A DNA stretch of 64,000 nt from Coniella vitis (Eukaryota; Ascomycota; Sordariomycetes; Diaporthales; Schizoparmaceae). The notes beneath the pieces were generated by a model. The model worked only from the letters and a program-made list of their open reading frames with translations, made no database searches and was not told the DNA's origin. Every line of letters begins with the position of its first letter. The first letter of the stretch is position 1. Location of the stretch: contig WUJK01000005.1 of assembly GCA_011317545.1 (NCBI GenBank), positions 930,001-994,000 on the forward strand. The letters are read 5' to 3'. Below are positions 32,706-42,594 of the stretch, piece by piece. The position numbers were made by a program, and so were the translations under genes.

Positions 32706-33893
32706 ATGGAGGACCAAGTACAGAGACTTGTGGACAAGGCGTGGGTCAAGTTTCTGGAGACGCCGCCGGAACGACGATTGAGTGAGTGTGTGCCTGTGCT
32801 GTATTGACGTCCTGAGTGCGGGCGGCATTGCGATGCAGTTTGAGTACATTCCATGTATCTCACTTCTCACAGACCTCAGTGGAGGCTGGAGCAGGGTTAT
32901 GGTAGATTTATCGTGGTTGTTACATCCATTCTCGCCGAGACAACGACAGAATCGTCAACAGAGCTCAAGTGAGCAAGACTATCTATCTCGCTTACCGAGG
33001 ACTGGCTTCATCACCACAAAGTAATCATGCAAAGGCTTGCTAACCACTTTCATCTTCACCAACAGTGATTGGTGTCGGAGGTATACCAGGGTCAGGTTCG
33101 TTCCAAGCCACCACTGCTATTAATTTATCCATAAAATGGCTTTACAGACCGGATCATCTCACACAATGCCATAGGAAAAACAACCCTATCCCAAATCATC
33201 ACCACCGAGCTCAATAAACGCCATCAGCAACAATCCGAGTCCACAAGAACTGCTTCCTTCTCCCCCATAGCCGCATTCGTGCCCATGGACGGCTACCACC
33301 TCACCCGCGCCCAGCTCTCTGCCATGTCCGACCCCACGACCGCACATGCCCGGCGCGGCGCAGAATTCACCTTTGACGGTGCCTCCTTTCTCGCCCTCGT
33401 CCAAGCTCTGCGGAAACCACTCCCTCCTTTGTCTTCGTCCAACCCACCAATACCACATTCAGATTCCCAGCTAAACACATCTGCTTCCACCTTCGCCCCG
33501 ACCTCCAACTCTTCCACCTCTTTCCCCCCAGGAACAATCTTCGCCCCCTCTTTTGACCACGCCATCAAAGACCCCAAAGAAAACGACATTGCTATCCTCC
33601 CCACCCACCGTATCCTCGTCTTTGAAGGAAACTACATAGCACTCGACAAGGAACCCTGGCGGTCTGCCGCACAGCTCATGGACCAAGTCTGGTTTGTCGA
33701 GGTGGATTCTGCGGTGGCGCGCAAGAGGCTCGCGCAGCGCCATGTGCGGGCGGGGATCGTGGCGAACGAGGAGGAAGGAGATAAGAGGGCCGTTGAAAAT
33801 GACTTGCCAAATGGAGAGGAAATTGTGCGAATGAGAGTGCAAGTGGACGAAGTTGTTGTTTCGCGTGAGGATGGGACTTGGGTGCACACTTAA
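32706..33893 (+). CDS. Uridine-kinase-like P-loop protein with one-base frame break
   Basis: P-loop kinase of the phosphoribulokinase/uridine kinase superfamily, similar in layout to yeast Yfh7; the substrate is not deducible. Proposed exons 32706-32781, 33066-33095 and 33176-33893. Exon 2 supplies the Walker A start GVGGIPGS and exon 3 continues as KTTLSQIITTELN, followed by FVPMDGYHL (the substrate-binding MDGYH motif of this superfamily), ARRGAEFTFD, HRILVFEGNYIALD and VDSAVARKRLAQRHV. With the GT donor after TCAG (33096) and the TAG acceptor before 33176, the Walker A glycine codon is one base short, so exon 3 is read one base out of phase. A missing A in the run at 33177-33180 would repair it. 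Unique to this gene in the window. The large Ser/Pro-rich insert in exon 3 is also unusual. Confidence 0.7.
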
Positions 33894-34484
33894 AAAAAAA
33901 AAAAAAGATATTTGGTGAACACGTGATGCGGAAGATGCATGTATGTTTCAAATCTTGGCTCAAGTTCGTTCGAGGTAGGAGTAGGAGCGAACTTGTCATT
34001 GCTAGCCAGGTGCTTTCAACAATGTTCTTGGCGAGCAAGGACGTCCAAAAGAGAAGTTGATGGCAACAATCGGCTTCCTTATCCCGATCCCACAAGTCAC
34101 TGGAAGATGCCAATAACAACAACAGACGCACGTCACAATCCAAAGGTAGAGCACGTTGCACCAAAAAAAAAAAGCAACTCACTGACTGGCTGGCAAAACG
34201 TGGTTGACTTATCTAGGTTGCTGATTTTAAAAGCACATTATGGTTGTAGAATGCACCCAAACCACCACGGTCAGTAAAGGTGCTTAAATAATCCCATCAT
34301 CGCTCTTGAGTGCTTCTTGTTTCCAGATTGGCTGATGCTTGCAAGTGGTTATTTTCAAGTCTCAGCCTACAAGCCTGCTCCTTCATCTCTTGACCATCCC
34401 CCAAGCAGAAACAGAGCAAGAAACACACAATCATTTTCGGCATTCCGAATATCCGAATGCCAAATGACGCTCAAACCAGGCGTC
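33894..34484. other. Convergent 3' intergenic region
   Basis: 591 bp between the kinase stop (+) and the stop of the 886-residue gene (-). An A-run starts within the kinase stop codon (33892-33906). Nothing else supported. Confidence 0.55.
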
Positions 34485-37145
34485 CTACAGCGTCAAACGT
34501 CCAAATGCCTCATCGATCTGAGAAATTTTATGATGAGACTCGAAGCGTTGAATATCGTGTAGATCGTTGCGTCTAGAGTTATGTCGAGAACTCAACAAGC
34601 CGCGCTTGGGAGAGGTGATTGCGGTCGTCAGGTCGTGCGTGGCTGTCACCATTGCTTTGGGTATTTTGGAATCGAAACAAATGGCTCTTGGCGTTGGCGA
34701 AGTGACCCGTGAGTTAGGTTCTCTAGTAGATGCACAGGAAACGAAGCCCTTGTCATCAGAATCAACCACAGTTGAGGTTCTGTTTGACTCTGGCTTTGAG
34801 CGGAAGCGCATGTCGACAACATCGTTCACACTAGTGTTGGTCTGAGTGATCGCAGTGCCAGACTTGAAAGCCAACTTGGAATTCCCTGACGAAGGCCGCT
34901 TCTTGTGGCCTTGTAGCTGCCACACAAGTCGAGCTGCAGATTGGATAGCCTCGGTGCGTTCCGCCTGGTTGCTCACGACGGCCTTCTTGGAGACAGAGTG
35001 TAAGCCACTTACTCCTGAGATGACACCAACAGCCTTACTTGGCGTAACATTAGGGTTTCGTAAAACTTCTTTGAATTCTGGTAGCCACGGAGGGGGGTCA
35101 ACGAATTTGCCACGGAGGCCCACAAGCTCTTCCACCTCATAGCGAAGCTTCTTGTCCGTTGGGTCCGCTGATTCAGAGCCGTTTACCATTTCCATTCCAC
35201 AATGAGTGCCAGGCGGGTTCGAAACGGCCATAACGATCTCCGTTGCTTGTTCACATGTGCCGAGTCTCACACTAGAGCTGTTATCGAGATCAACCTTGGC
35301 AGACACGTCTTTCCTAGTTTCGGGGCGGTCGGGCCTGAGCGTGGCTTTCGCCAGCTTCTTCAAGTTGGGCTGAGGGCTCTTCAGGCTGTAGTTCATCATG
35401 GCTGCTATGCAAGCGGTTCGGATCATGTCGCTGATCATATTGTCATCAAGACCTTCAGGTGCAGTAGCGCAAAGATGCTCTGCAGCGCCCGTCACCCAGT
35501 CATGCCATTCGCGTGGCATCTCAATTGAGTGAGTCTCTCGGCTTCCAGATGATCGAATCGGAATGGCATTCCCATCGGGTGTCACGGTCTGAGTAGCAAT
35601 GTTCGTACTGGCTACACGCTCTATCGCTATGACCTTCGGTATGATGCCTGTAACACCAGGGCTGGTAACCCCCACAAGCCGATTGCTCTGAGAAGTCGAC
35701 AAAGCTTGGGTGGAATTCTCCTCGACTATAGTTTTCTTGACCATAATCTTTTCCACCGGAGTCTCATTGATCATGGCACGCTCCTCCACGCTCTCTGGAG
35801 CCACTGTCTTCTTTGGAACAATCACAGGTTTCACGGGATCTGGCTGTTCTTTCTCTGCTTGTGGTTGGTGACGCACTGAAACGGAGGGATTGTTCATACT
35901 GGTGTCCACGGTGCTCTGGAATTGTGACCTGACTTGGCTCTGTAGGTCTTGCAATGCAACGACAAAGGGCTTGGACTTCGCAGAGCTGCCAAAGAAGACG
36001 GTATAGAAGACGTTCATATGCTCTCCCACCCGAAACATTAGAACCTGGGCGCCTTGTCGGCTGTCAGCCGTAATGCAGCTTGTACAATCCGAAACAAAAT
36101 GCTTAATCTCAGCGACAATCGGATTGTTCAGCAAGAGCACGATCGTGCTGTCTGACACATTGCGCCCCTTGATTAAGTGGAGGATTCCGGCGTGCTTGCC
36201 GCGGTCTTCGAATGTCCGCGACTCAATCATGACGGATGCTATCAGCACAATAGTATCACCGTCAGCAAGTTGCATAGACGTATTGGGTTGGACCTTAGAC
36301 TGAGTGTTCTGCGCAGGTAGGCCTTCAGCTTCGGTGGCGGACATGGTCACAACGCCTGCAGCACCATTCCAGAGTGACGAGGGGGGGTTAGGTTGAAATC
36401 CTTCCATCCTCTCTGAGGCAACTTGTGCAGAAGACTTGGTGGCAATACCAGTCAGTATGGGCGAAACTGCTGAAGGTTGAGGAGCAACAAAGCCTGGAGG
36501 GGGCAATGCCGCATTGCTGAAAGACGGGGCCGCAGTGTGACCCAAATTATGGGGTGCTGCTGGGCCAGCAGCCGGCATGGGTGAATGCGTCAACTTCGAA
36601 AGTGAGTGGTTCGGCCCGGTTCCGTTGGCCCCATCCTGACCATTGTGTACTGCAGGCGATGAACGACGTCCCTTACAGGCCAGTGTAGCATCGATATCGA
36701 TCGGACCATCACCAGCATGGAGACCTCGATGATTGGGGTGGCCCAAGGAACCACCATTGCCTTGGAGTCGAGGGCGGGCCCGGGGAGGTATGTTACCGTT
36801 GCGATCCTTGGCCATCTGACCATCACTGAAGGCCGGTTGGAAGTTCTGGTATCTATTCTGGATCATGGCAGATCGACGCGAGCGAGCCAGTTGACCGTTG
36901 AGCATCGAGTCCATGTTAGACACCATGGCGGCATCGTCATCGTTGAAGTCGCCGCTCTCAATGGCCTGCTGCCAACGGCTGTTGACGGGTACAGCTCTGG
37001 GCGGTCCGAAGCCAGGAGGGTAGGCATAGCCCTGACTGCGAGAATTGTCTTCCATGGGCAGGTTATCAAGGCGGGCTGCGCCAAGCTCAGCCCACATGGC
37101 GGCTTTGATGGCTGCTTCTTCTTCAGGTGAAATGGTATTCGCCAT
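34485..37145 (-). CDS. Unrecognised 886-residue fungal protein
   Basis: One open exon of 886 residues; the Met at 37145 (MANTISPEEEAAIKAAMWAE) is chosen over an upstream Met at 37211 because the preceding 22 residues are unremarkable. I do not recognise the family. The N-terminal about 300 residues are Pro/Gly/Asn-rich and probably disordered. A globular stretch at about residues 295-430 (DTIVLIASVMIESRTFEDRG, NNPIVAEIKHFVSDCTSCIT, LMFRVGEHMNVFYTVFFGSS) looks like alternating strands and helices. A Val/Thr/Pro-rich segment with charged repeats (PVEKIMVKKTIVEE) follows, then helical blocks (HDWVTGAAEHLCA, NMISDMIRTACIAAMMNYSL) and a Ser-rich C-terminus ending in a short basic/hydrophobic stretch. 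No transmembrane helix or signal peptide is seen. Uncommonly frequent Asn and Thr codons set it apart from neighbours. Confidence 0.72.
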   Translation of the reverse strand: MANTISPEEEAAIKAAMWAELGAARLDNLPMEDNSRSQGYAYPPGFGPPRAVPVNSRWQQAIESGDFNDDDAAMVSNMDSMLNGQLARSRRSAMIQNRYQNFQPAFSDGQMAKDRNGNIPPRARPRLQGNGGSLGHPNHRGLHAGDGPIDIDATLACKGRRSSPAVHNGQDGANGTGPNHSLSKLTHSPMPAAGPAAPHNLGHTAAPSFSNAALPPPGFVAPQPSAVSPILTGIATKSSAQVASERMEGFQPNPPSSLWNGAAGVVTMSATEAEGLPAQNTQSKVQPNTSMQLADGDTIVLIASVMIESRTFEDRGKHAGILHLIKGRNVSDSTIVLLLNNPIVAEIKHFVSDCTSCITADSRQGAQVLMFRVGEHMNVFYTVFFGSSAKSKPFVVALQDLQSQVRSQFQSTVDTSMNNPSVSVRHQPQAEKEQPDPVKPVIVPKKTVAPESVEERAMINETPVEKIMVKKTIVEENSTQALSTSQSNRLVGVTSPGVTGIIPKVIAIERVASTNIATQTVTPDGNAIPIRSSGSRETHSIEMPREWHDWVTGAAEHLCATAPEGLDDNMISDMIRTACIAAMMNYSLKSPQPNLKKLAKATLRPDRPETRKDVSAKVDLDNSSSVRLGTCEQATEIVMAVSNPPGTHCGMEMVNGSESADPTDKKLRYEVEELVGLRGKFVDPPPWLPEFKEVLRNPNVTPSKAVGVISGVSGLHSVSKKAVVSNQAERTEAIQSAARLVWQLQGHKKRPSSGNSKLAFKSGTAITQTNTSVNDVVDMRFRSKPESNRTSTVVDSDDKGFVSCASTREPNSRVTSPTPRAICFDSKIPKAMVTATHDLTTAITSPKRGLLSSRHNSRRNDLHDIQRFESHHKISQIDEAFGRLTL

Positions 37146-38300
37146 GATGTGAGATCGTTTTGGGGGGCACAGTTTGAGATCAACTACAGTAGTGGAGCCA
37201 GAGGTCAGCATTTGAACTCCAAACTGGTTTGGTGGACATTGTGACTGGAAAGACCCCAGAATCTCGCAGCTAAGCGGGGACGAGAGAAACCTCCAGCAGG
37301 AGTATACCGAGGCTTACACAGGCAGTAGAACTGGAGGCTCAATGAAACCTTGCTCTGGGAAGTTTTCTGGGCAGGGTGGCTCAAACGACTCAGTGTCCGT
37401 TCAAACGGTGTGCCTGACGTTCTGTAGAGATCGTGCTCGGCTGAGACACTTCTACACAGGAAGTGCGTAACGCAAGGCACCGCTAGTTGCTGTCCTAGAA
37501 GGAATGCCCTCCTTAAACGAGACAGGTAAGATAAAAACGAATGGTTGAGGTCAGGATACCTGAAACTGGAAGCGTGGCCACGTTGAGATTTGGGATAAAA
37601 TGATTTGTGAAGTGCAAGAACAAAAAGCGCAGGTGGCTATGGGCCGCAGGAACAAGGGAAGGAGGAAGGAAAGAGAGTGGGGCACAACTTACATGGGTTG
37701 CTCCAAATGTCGCCGCCTAGATCCTTTTTCAAGATAGGAAGCCACATGCGGAGGTCAATGAAAACAAGTGTACGTCGGTCAGCCAAGTCAGCAAGAAGGA
37801 AGAAGCTATCGTGAAGGTTGCTGATAGCACTGGCAGCCTGTAGCCTGGAGCTGCAAGGACAGGGCTTAATGCTTTACTTGATGGCTAACTGCCTGCAAAG
37901 TGAATCTGAAAAGGTGAACTTGAAAAGGTGACCATATGAAAGCACAACACTATCTAGATAGGCAGGTATCTCGTACTCATTCTATCTTACAGCCAGCTTG
38001 ATGAAAACACAGTCAAAAGCCAGATTACCAGTCCAAGTTTTACTCTAACCATTTCAGGAGTCGGCTATCTTGTCCCATATTGCTTAGCCAGTCCTATATG
38101 ATACAAAACACTGTCACTTGTCACTTCATATGTATGTCAAAGAGGGACAAAGCCAAGGTGTCAAAAAGATTAAATCCATTCCATGTCCATCATCATGGCA
38201 TGAGCTAGAGTAGAGTATCAAGATCCATAGATAGCCCTTTGAACGCCAAAAACCATGCTTTACTACCATCCGTCCAGACAATTTCCCTTAAATGAAACGC
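37146..38300. other. Intergenic
   Basis: 1.15 kb upstream of the 886-residue gene and downstream of the 88-residue gene. The sequence from 37860 to 38270 is relatively AT-rich. No gene is supported; a 5' UTR intron for the 886-residue gene is possible but cannot be fixed. Confidence 0.55.
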
Positions 38301-38567
38301 TCATGCCAGAGCATCCTTGGGCAGGCCGTCGAGGCCTTCCTTGCCTTGGCGACCAACACCGCTGAGGTCAACGTCGGTAGACTTGCTCGCTGGCTCACGG
38401 AGGCCGGAGGTAGAACCAGCACCAGTGGAGATGTCGGTGGCAAGACGACCAGAGCCAACGTTAACGTTACGGGCGTCGGCAGATTGCCAGTCAGAGGGAA
38501 CGGGAGGCTGCTCGGGGAGAGGCAGGTTGGCCTGAACCTCAGCGATCTTGTCGGCCTTGGAAGACAT
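38301..38567 (-). CDS. Small disordered protein, function unknown
   Basis: Single coding exon of 88 residues, starting MSSKADKIAEVQANLPLPEQ and rich in Asp, Ser, Gly, Ala and Thr; it contains VPSDWQSADARNVNVGSG and a C-terminus KEGLDGLPKDALA. No signal peptide, membrane segment or known domain. A well-formed intron immediately upstream of the start codon (38570-38632, GTAAGT donor, TACTAAT branch sequence, CAG acceptor) argues that the gene is transcribed. It resembles small conserved unannotated proteins of filamentous ascomycetes (recollection, not checked). The opposite-strand frame across it is a shadow. Confidence 0.72.
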   Translation of the reverse strand: MSSKADKIAEVQANLPLPEQPPVPSDWQSADARNVNVGSGRLATDISTGAGSTSGLREPASKSTDVDLSGVGRQGKEGLDGLPKDALA

Positions 38568-38569
38568 TT

Positions 38570-38632
38570 CTGGTATGCATTAGTAAACTATAATTCAAGA
38601 GTAAATGGCCGGATTGCCATGCAGAGACTTAC
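38570..38632 (-). other. Probable 5' UTR intron of the 88-residue gene
   Basis: Read on the minus strand: donor GTAAGT at 38632, branch-like TACTAAT about 10 nt before the acceptor CAG at 38570, which lies 2 nt before the start codon. Size 63 nt, like coding introns nearby. Confidence 0.65.
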
Positions 38633-39181
38633 TGTTTGTGTTGCAAAGAAATCCGTAAGACTTTGGAGGAAGTGTAAGGGCGGCTCTCTAAATGAAAGTT
38701 CTGTAAATTGTGTGTATCAAGTTCGTGTGTTTGTGATTTGGTTGATGATGAGTAGGAAAACAACCGAGAGTTGGCCAACACGCTCACGAGATATTTGTAG
38801 GCAGAAGGATGACCTGGTGAAGCTGGGGAAGGTGCAGCTCTCACACTGCTTTGACGTCACTAACTATAGTGTTGCTGCAGCGAATGGAGGGTTGACGTCA
38901 AACGTGGACCCCCATCCCGCTCCCGCATCAGCGGGACCCGCCCACTAAGCTTGAGCCGCACGTTGGTAGGACAGTCTGGAGCCACCTAACAGACGACCGC
39001 CTGCCAAGATGGCCATAGAAGTCTCAAACATCCCACCTTGATGCACGTCAGTGTGGATAATTGAGTGTGATTTTCTCATCCTGGGCTGGCCTGGCAGCCT
39101 GGCAAGGTCAACATTCACTTGGCAGCTTGGCAGCCTACAGGGGTTCTGGGTGCAGCTGTTTCCGCGGCTCATCATCGTCAG

Positions 39182-39202
39182 TCAGATCAGATCAGATCAG
39201 AT
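39182..39202. repeat. (TCAGA)4 microsatellite
   Basis: Four tandem TCAGA units in the intergenic region between the 88-residue gene and gamma-tubulin. Confidence 0.9.
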
Positions 39203-39411
39203 TTTGGAGCGTTGATGCGACTCGTACATACATAGATAGTATTGACAGGTATCTTGCCCACTAAACGCCTATGGTCCCATACGCCGAAAAGAAGAAGAAT
39301 GTCAGGAATCATAAAACAACACCCAGCCTAGCGCCTAATATTGCAGTGCACACCACAGTCAACCTGCTGAATAACGCCTCACCCAGGTTGTCGAATCACC
39401 ATTTTGTCACT

Positions 39412-41151
39412 CTACTCAAAGCCTGCCCGAGACGGTTGACCAACACGCTTGTCTGTCTCTGCTGAAGTTGCCTTTTCACCCAAGTCCGGGTTGAGATAGT
39501 TGGCATTTTCGGCAGCGCCGTAGTCGGCAATCAAGTCACCTACAACCTCGCGAGCTTCGTCGAATTCGTCCAAATTCTCAGAGAAGGGCGCAGTTTTCTT
39601 GTAGCCATCCATAAATGCATTGCGATTGCGCATGCCTTCGTACTGTCGGACAATCCTCTTAAAAAGCTACGCAGAGAAGAACAATAAGTCTCACGTAGTA
39701 ACGCAGTATGAACAACAGGATTGGCACTTACTGTAGCAATGCTGGTGTGATTAGCCAACATGAGGCCACTCACACGGTGGCTCATGGGTATGTACGGGCT
39801 TCGTTTCGTCAGCGCGACCTGAATGCTTGCTGGGCCCCAGGGAATAAAAGTGGCGAGCCTGCGTTCACGGATACGCAACAAACTCTTGTGCACGTCGGTC
39901 GGATCGACTTCACCTTGGATGACATTGAGGATGGAGATGTAACAACTCTTCTTGCCTGGGACCGTGGAGACCATTCTGTTCTTAGGTTGCAACAGTCTCC
40001 TCATGACGTCCAGCACTGTAGTCTTTCTCACCGTCTTTGCTTGTTCCACTTGGTGACCCGTAAAGGGCGTGTAAGCAGTCATCAAAAAGTGGCATCTGGG
40101 CGTAGGAATGAGAGAGGCTAGGATGCTGACGAGATCGTTGTGCATGTAGCCGGGGTACCGCAGAGTCGTCGTGCTAGCTGACATGACCGTGGACACAAGC
40201 TGATTGGTCTGCTGGAAAGAAGGTTCCTTTTGCTCGTGCAATCTATCTGCCGCAATCTGCGACAGGGCGCCGTTGTCCAAGACCACCACAGAGTCGGCGT
40301 TCTGCGTCAGTCGTCTCATGGCCAGCATGCTGTTGTAGGGGTGAACCACGACATCGCCAGCATTGGTTGTGTCGGGGAATACCGAGTATGTTTGGATAAT
40401 CTTTTTAGGGAATCTGTCGTTAAGTCTCTCAAGCAGGAAAGAGCCAAGGCCTGAGCCTGTGCCACCGGCAATTGAGTGCAGCATCATAAACCCCTGGAGG
40501 TGAGCGGGTTAGCGCTTTGAACTTCTAGGAGTCATTGGAAACTTCCGCCTTCCGCCTACCTCGAGGGAATCGCTGCCATCAGCTTCACGATCTATCATTT
40601 CCATGATATCCTCGTGTACCGACTCGCCAGTTTGATAACCATCACCCCAGTTGTTTGCTGCACCGATACCATTCTTGCCCACGTAGAAATTCTCTGGATT
40701 GTAGATATTCTTGTACGGTCCCGTTTGTATCCCATTGATGACCTGGAGACAATGTCAGTCTCTATTGCTTCCCTCTCTGGTTTTGGCTTTTCCCTGTGAC
40801 TCACTCGGGGCTCAAGATCGATCAGGATGGCCCTGGGAATGTATCGAGTATCGTCGCTCTGGTAGAAGAAGACGTCTTTGCGATCGCCACCCTCAGTCGC
40901 GAAGTCCTTCAAGTTTCCATCTTGGCCGATGCCATGCTCTTGGCAGAGCTGCTGCCAGAATTGGCTGCCAACTAGGTGGAGTCAGTACTGCAGCGCGATG
41001 CGACACACCTTCTTGTCGGGGGCGTTGGGGTGCTTAAGGAGCTAAGACTGACTGCTGTTGCCACACTGGCCAGCCTGGACGGTGATGATTTCCCTGTCGA
41101 ATGTCAATACGCGGGTTGAGTTGCAACAGGGTTGCAAGCATACCTAGGCAT
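39412..41151 (-). CDS. mipA: Gamma-tubulin
   Basis: Microtubule nucleator at the spindle pole body as part of the gamma-tubulin complex. Exons on the minus strand: 41151-41144 (8 nt), 41093-41053, 40971-40805, 40742-40560, 40493-39732, 39666-39412; 471 residues. The protein starts [16 protein letters not shown], the gamma-type N-terminus, with [11 protein letters not shown] and later YTNP-type gamma motifs ([11 protein letters not shown]). The tubulin GTP-binding signature is [11 protein letters not shown], as in gamma not alpha/beta forms, and the end is [13 protein letters not shown]. The first coding exon carries only ATG CCT AG; the intron donor after it is GTATGC. All phases agree. The name mipA is the Aspergillus symbol for the gene; the family assignment is certain, the symbol conventional. 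Confidence 0.95.
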
Positions 41152-42594
41152 CGTGAAGGGAGGAAATGGAGAGTTGGTCTGCTGGTGAGGCAACTGAACG
41201 CGTCGACGCGTTAGTTGGTTTGGCTTGGGTAAGCTATTACGGAAATGAAATGGGAGGGTTAGGGTCTGGGCATCGATCACCGGTCAACTACCAAACCGGC
41301 AAGCTAGGTATCCAGGCTGCTAGGTATCCTTGAAGAAGTCGATTCGGTTGAGCTCACTAAGTTTTCATACATGACAGAATTCTAGTAATTCTCTAGCCAA
41401 CCTTGCATTCTGTTCATTATTGACTTTGATACACAGCAATACTGATGGAGGGTAGCGACAATGAGCAAATCTCGATACATATGTACCATGTACACATATA
41501 TACCAAACATACCTGAATATTTGTGTACTCATATAGTGGCCATGTAGTACTCTCTGCGGCCAGTCCTCAGTTGCTTACTTCGCTGTTATTTAGATAGTGG
41601 ACTTTCGGTAAATGGCATTGTAGCATGTGGATATGCAACGTTAAAACTCCCTTCCGTACGCTACTATCATAAACAGAGCTGTCAATGTAGACTGTTGTAT
41701 AATTTCTCTACTGCGATGCTCGTGTCGGGACAAGTTATTGCATGTCGCGACATAATAGTAGTGAAAAGTAACGCCTCTGCCCAGGCTCGAAATACATAGC
41801 ATATATGCTCGTGTCATCGATGGTGGAGTCGTCTATCAGGCCAGGGTCCTCCGTCAGAAGCATAATCCACACTTTACTACATATGTCCATTTGTCACTCA
41901 TCGCGGCAACACTTAATACGTACGTAGTAGAGACATGTGCAGTACCTAGGCATGCCATGTTTTCGCCTACTTGCGACTGGCCTGAGCGAATATGACTTCG
42001 GAATGTGCTCTCTGTTCATTCGATGCTGTTAATGTGCTTGGACACCTCAGACCACCCCAGACCACCCAGAGCAGCATCCTCTCAGTGCTGTGCTAGGTAA
42101 CTGCAGAGTCTCAGGTTTTCACTGTTTCGCCTGGCCCCACTGCCTGCAGCCCACTGAAACCGCCCCTGCCCATGTCTGTTGTAGTGCATAAGTACAGCGC
42201 TGCCACTCTGCCACTGCAACTGATGATCTCCACATGGCAAGTGCGCCATGAGATTACCACCAGCCGCGATCCAATCTCCTGGAAAGGGAGGCTCCCGACA
42301 GACCGCCCCGATACTCGCAGTCCGCTGGTTTGGCACTATCCGGGCAGGGAGAGTGCTGTTGATGCATCATTGGTCTCCGTCTTTAAGGGCTCTTTCTCCT
42401 AGCTGAACCTAATACTATCTGCCTTTTCATTCTCCGCATTGCTTCTCAACGACGTTTGTGCACAAGACACGCTCGCTAGACTTCATCCCACGCCTTGTCG
42501 CCCAACCACGCCACGGACATCTACAGGCCAACGTCGCCCATCCGCGCCCGATAAACACATCTGATAGCCCTTCTAGCCTCTTCGAAACCCTCCA
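41152..42594. other. Divergent promoter region, AT-rich part
   Basis: 1.4 kb between gamma-tubulin (-) and phospholipase D (+). The stretch 41370-41960 is AT-rich and full of short TAC/CATATA/TATATA words; palindromic fragment TACCTAGG at 41943-41950. No gene or transposon ends are evident. A single TTAGGG copy at about 41261 is not telomeric. Confidence 0.55.

Larger units (their letters stand above)
38568..39411. other. Intergenic
   Basis: 844 bp containing the promoter of the 88-residue gene and the 3' flank of gamma-tubulin. A TCAGA microsatellite lies at 39182-39202. No gene is seen. Confidence 0.55.

Noticed and set aside
41255..41275. TTAGGG telomere-like word
   Set aside because: Single copies here and near 48358 only; no tandem array.
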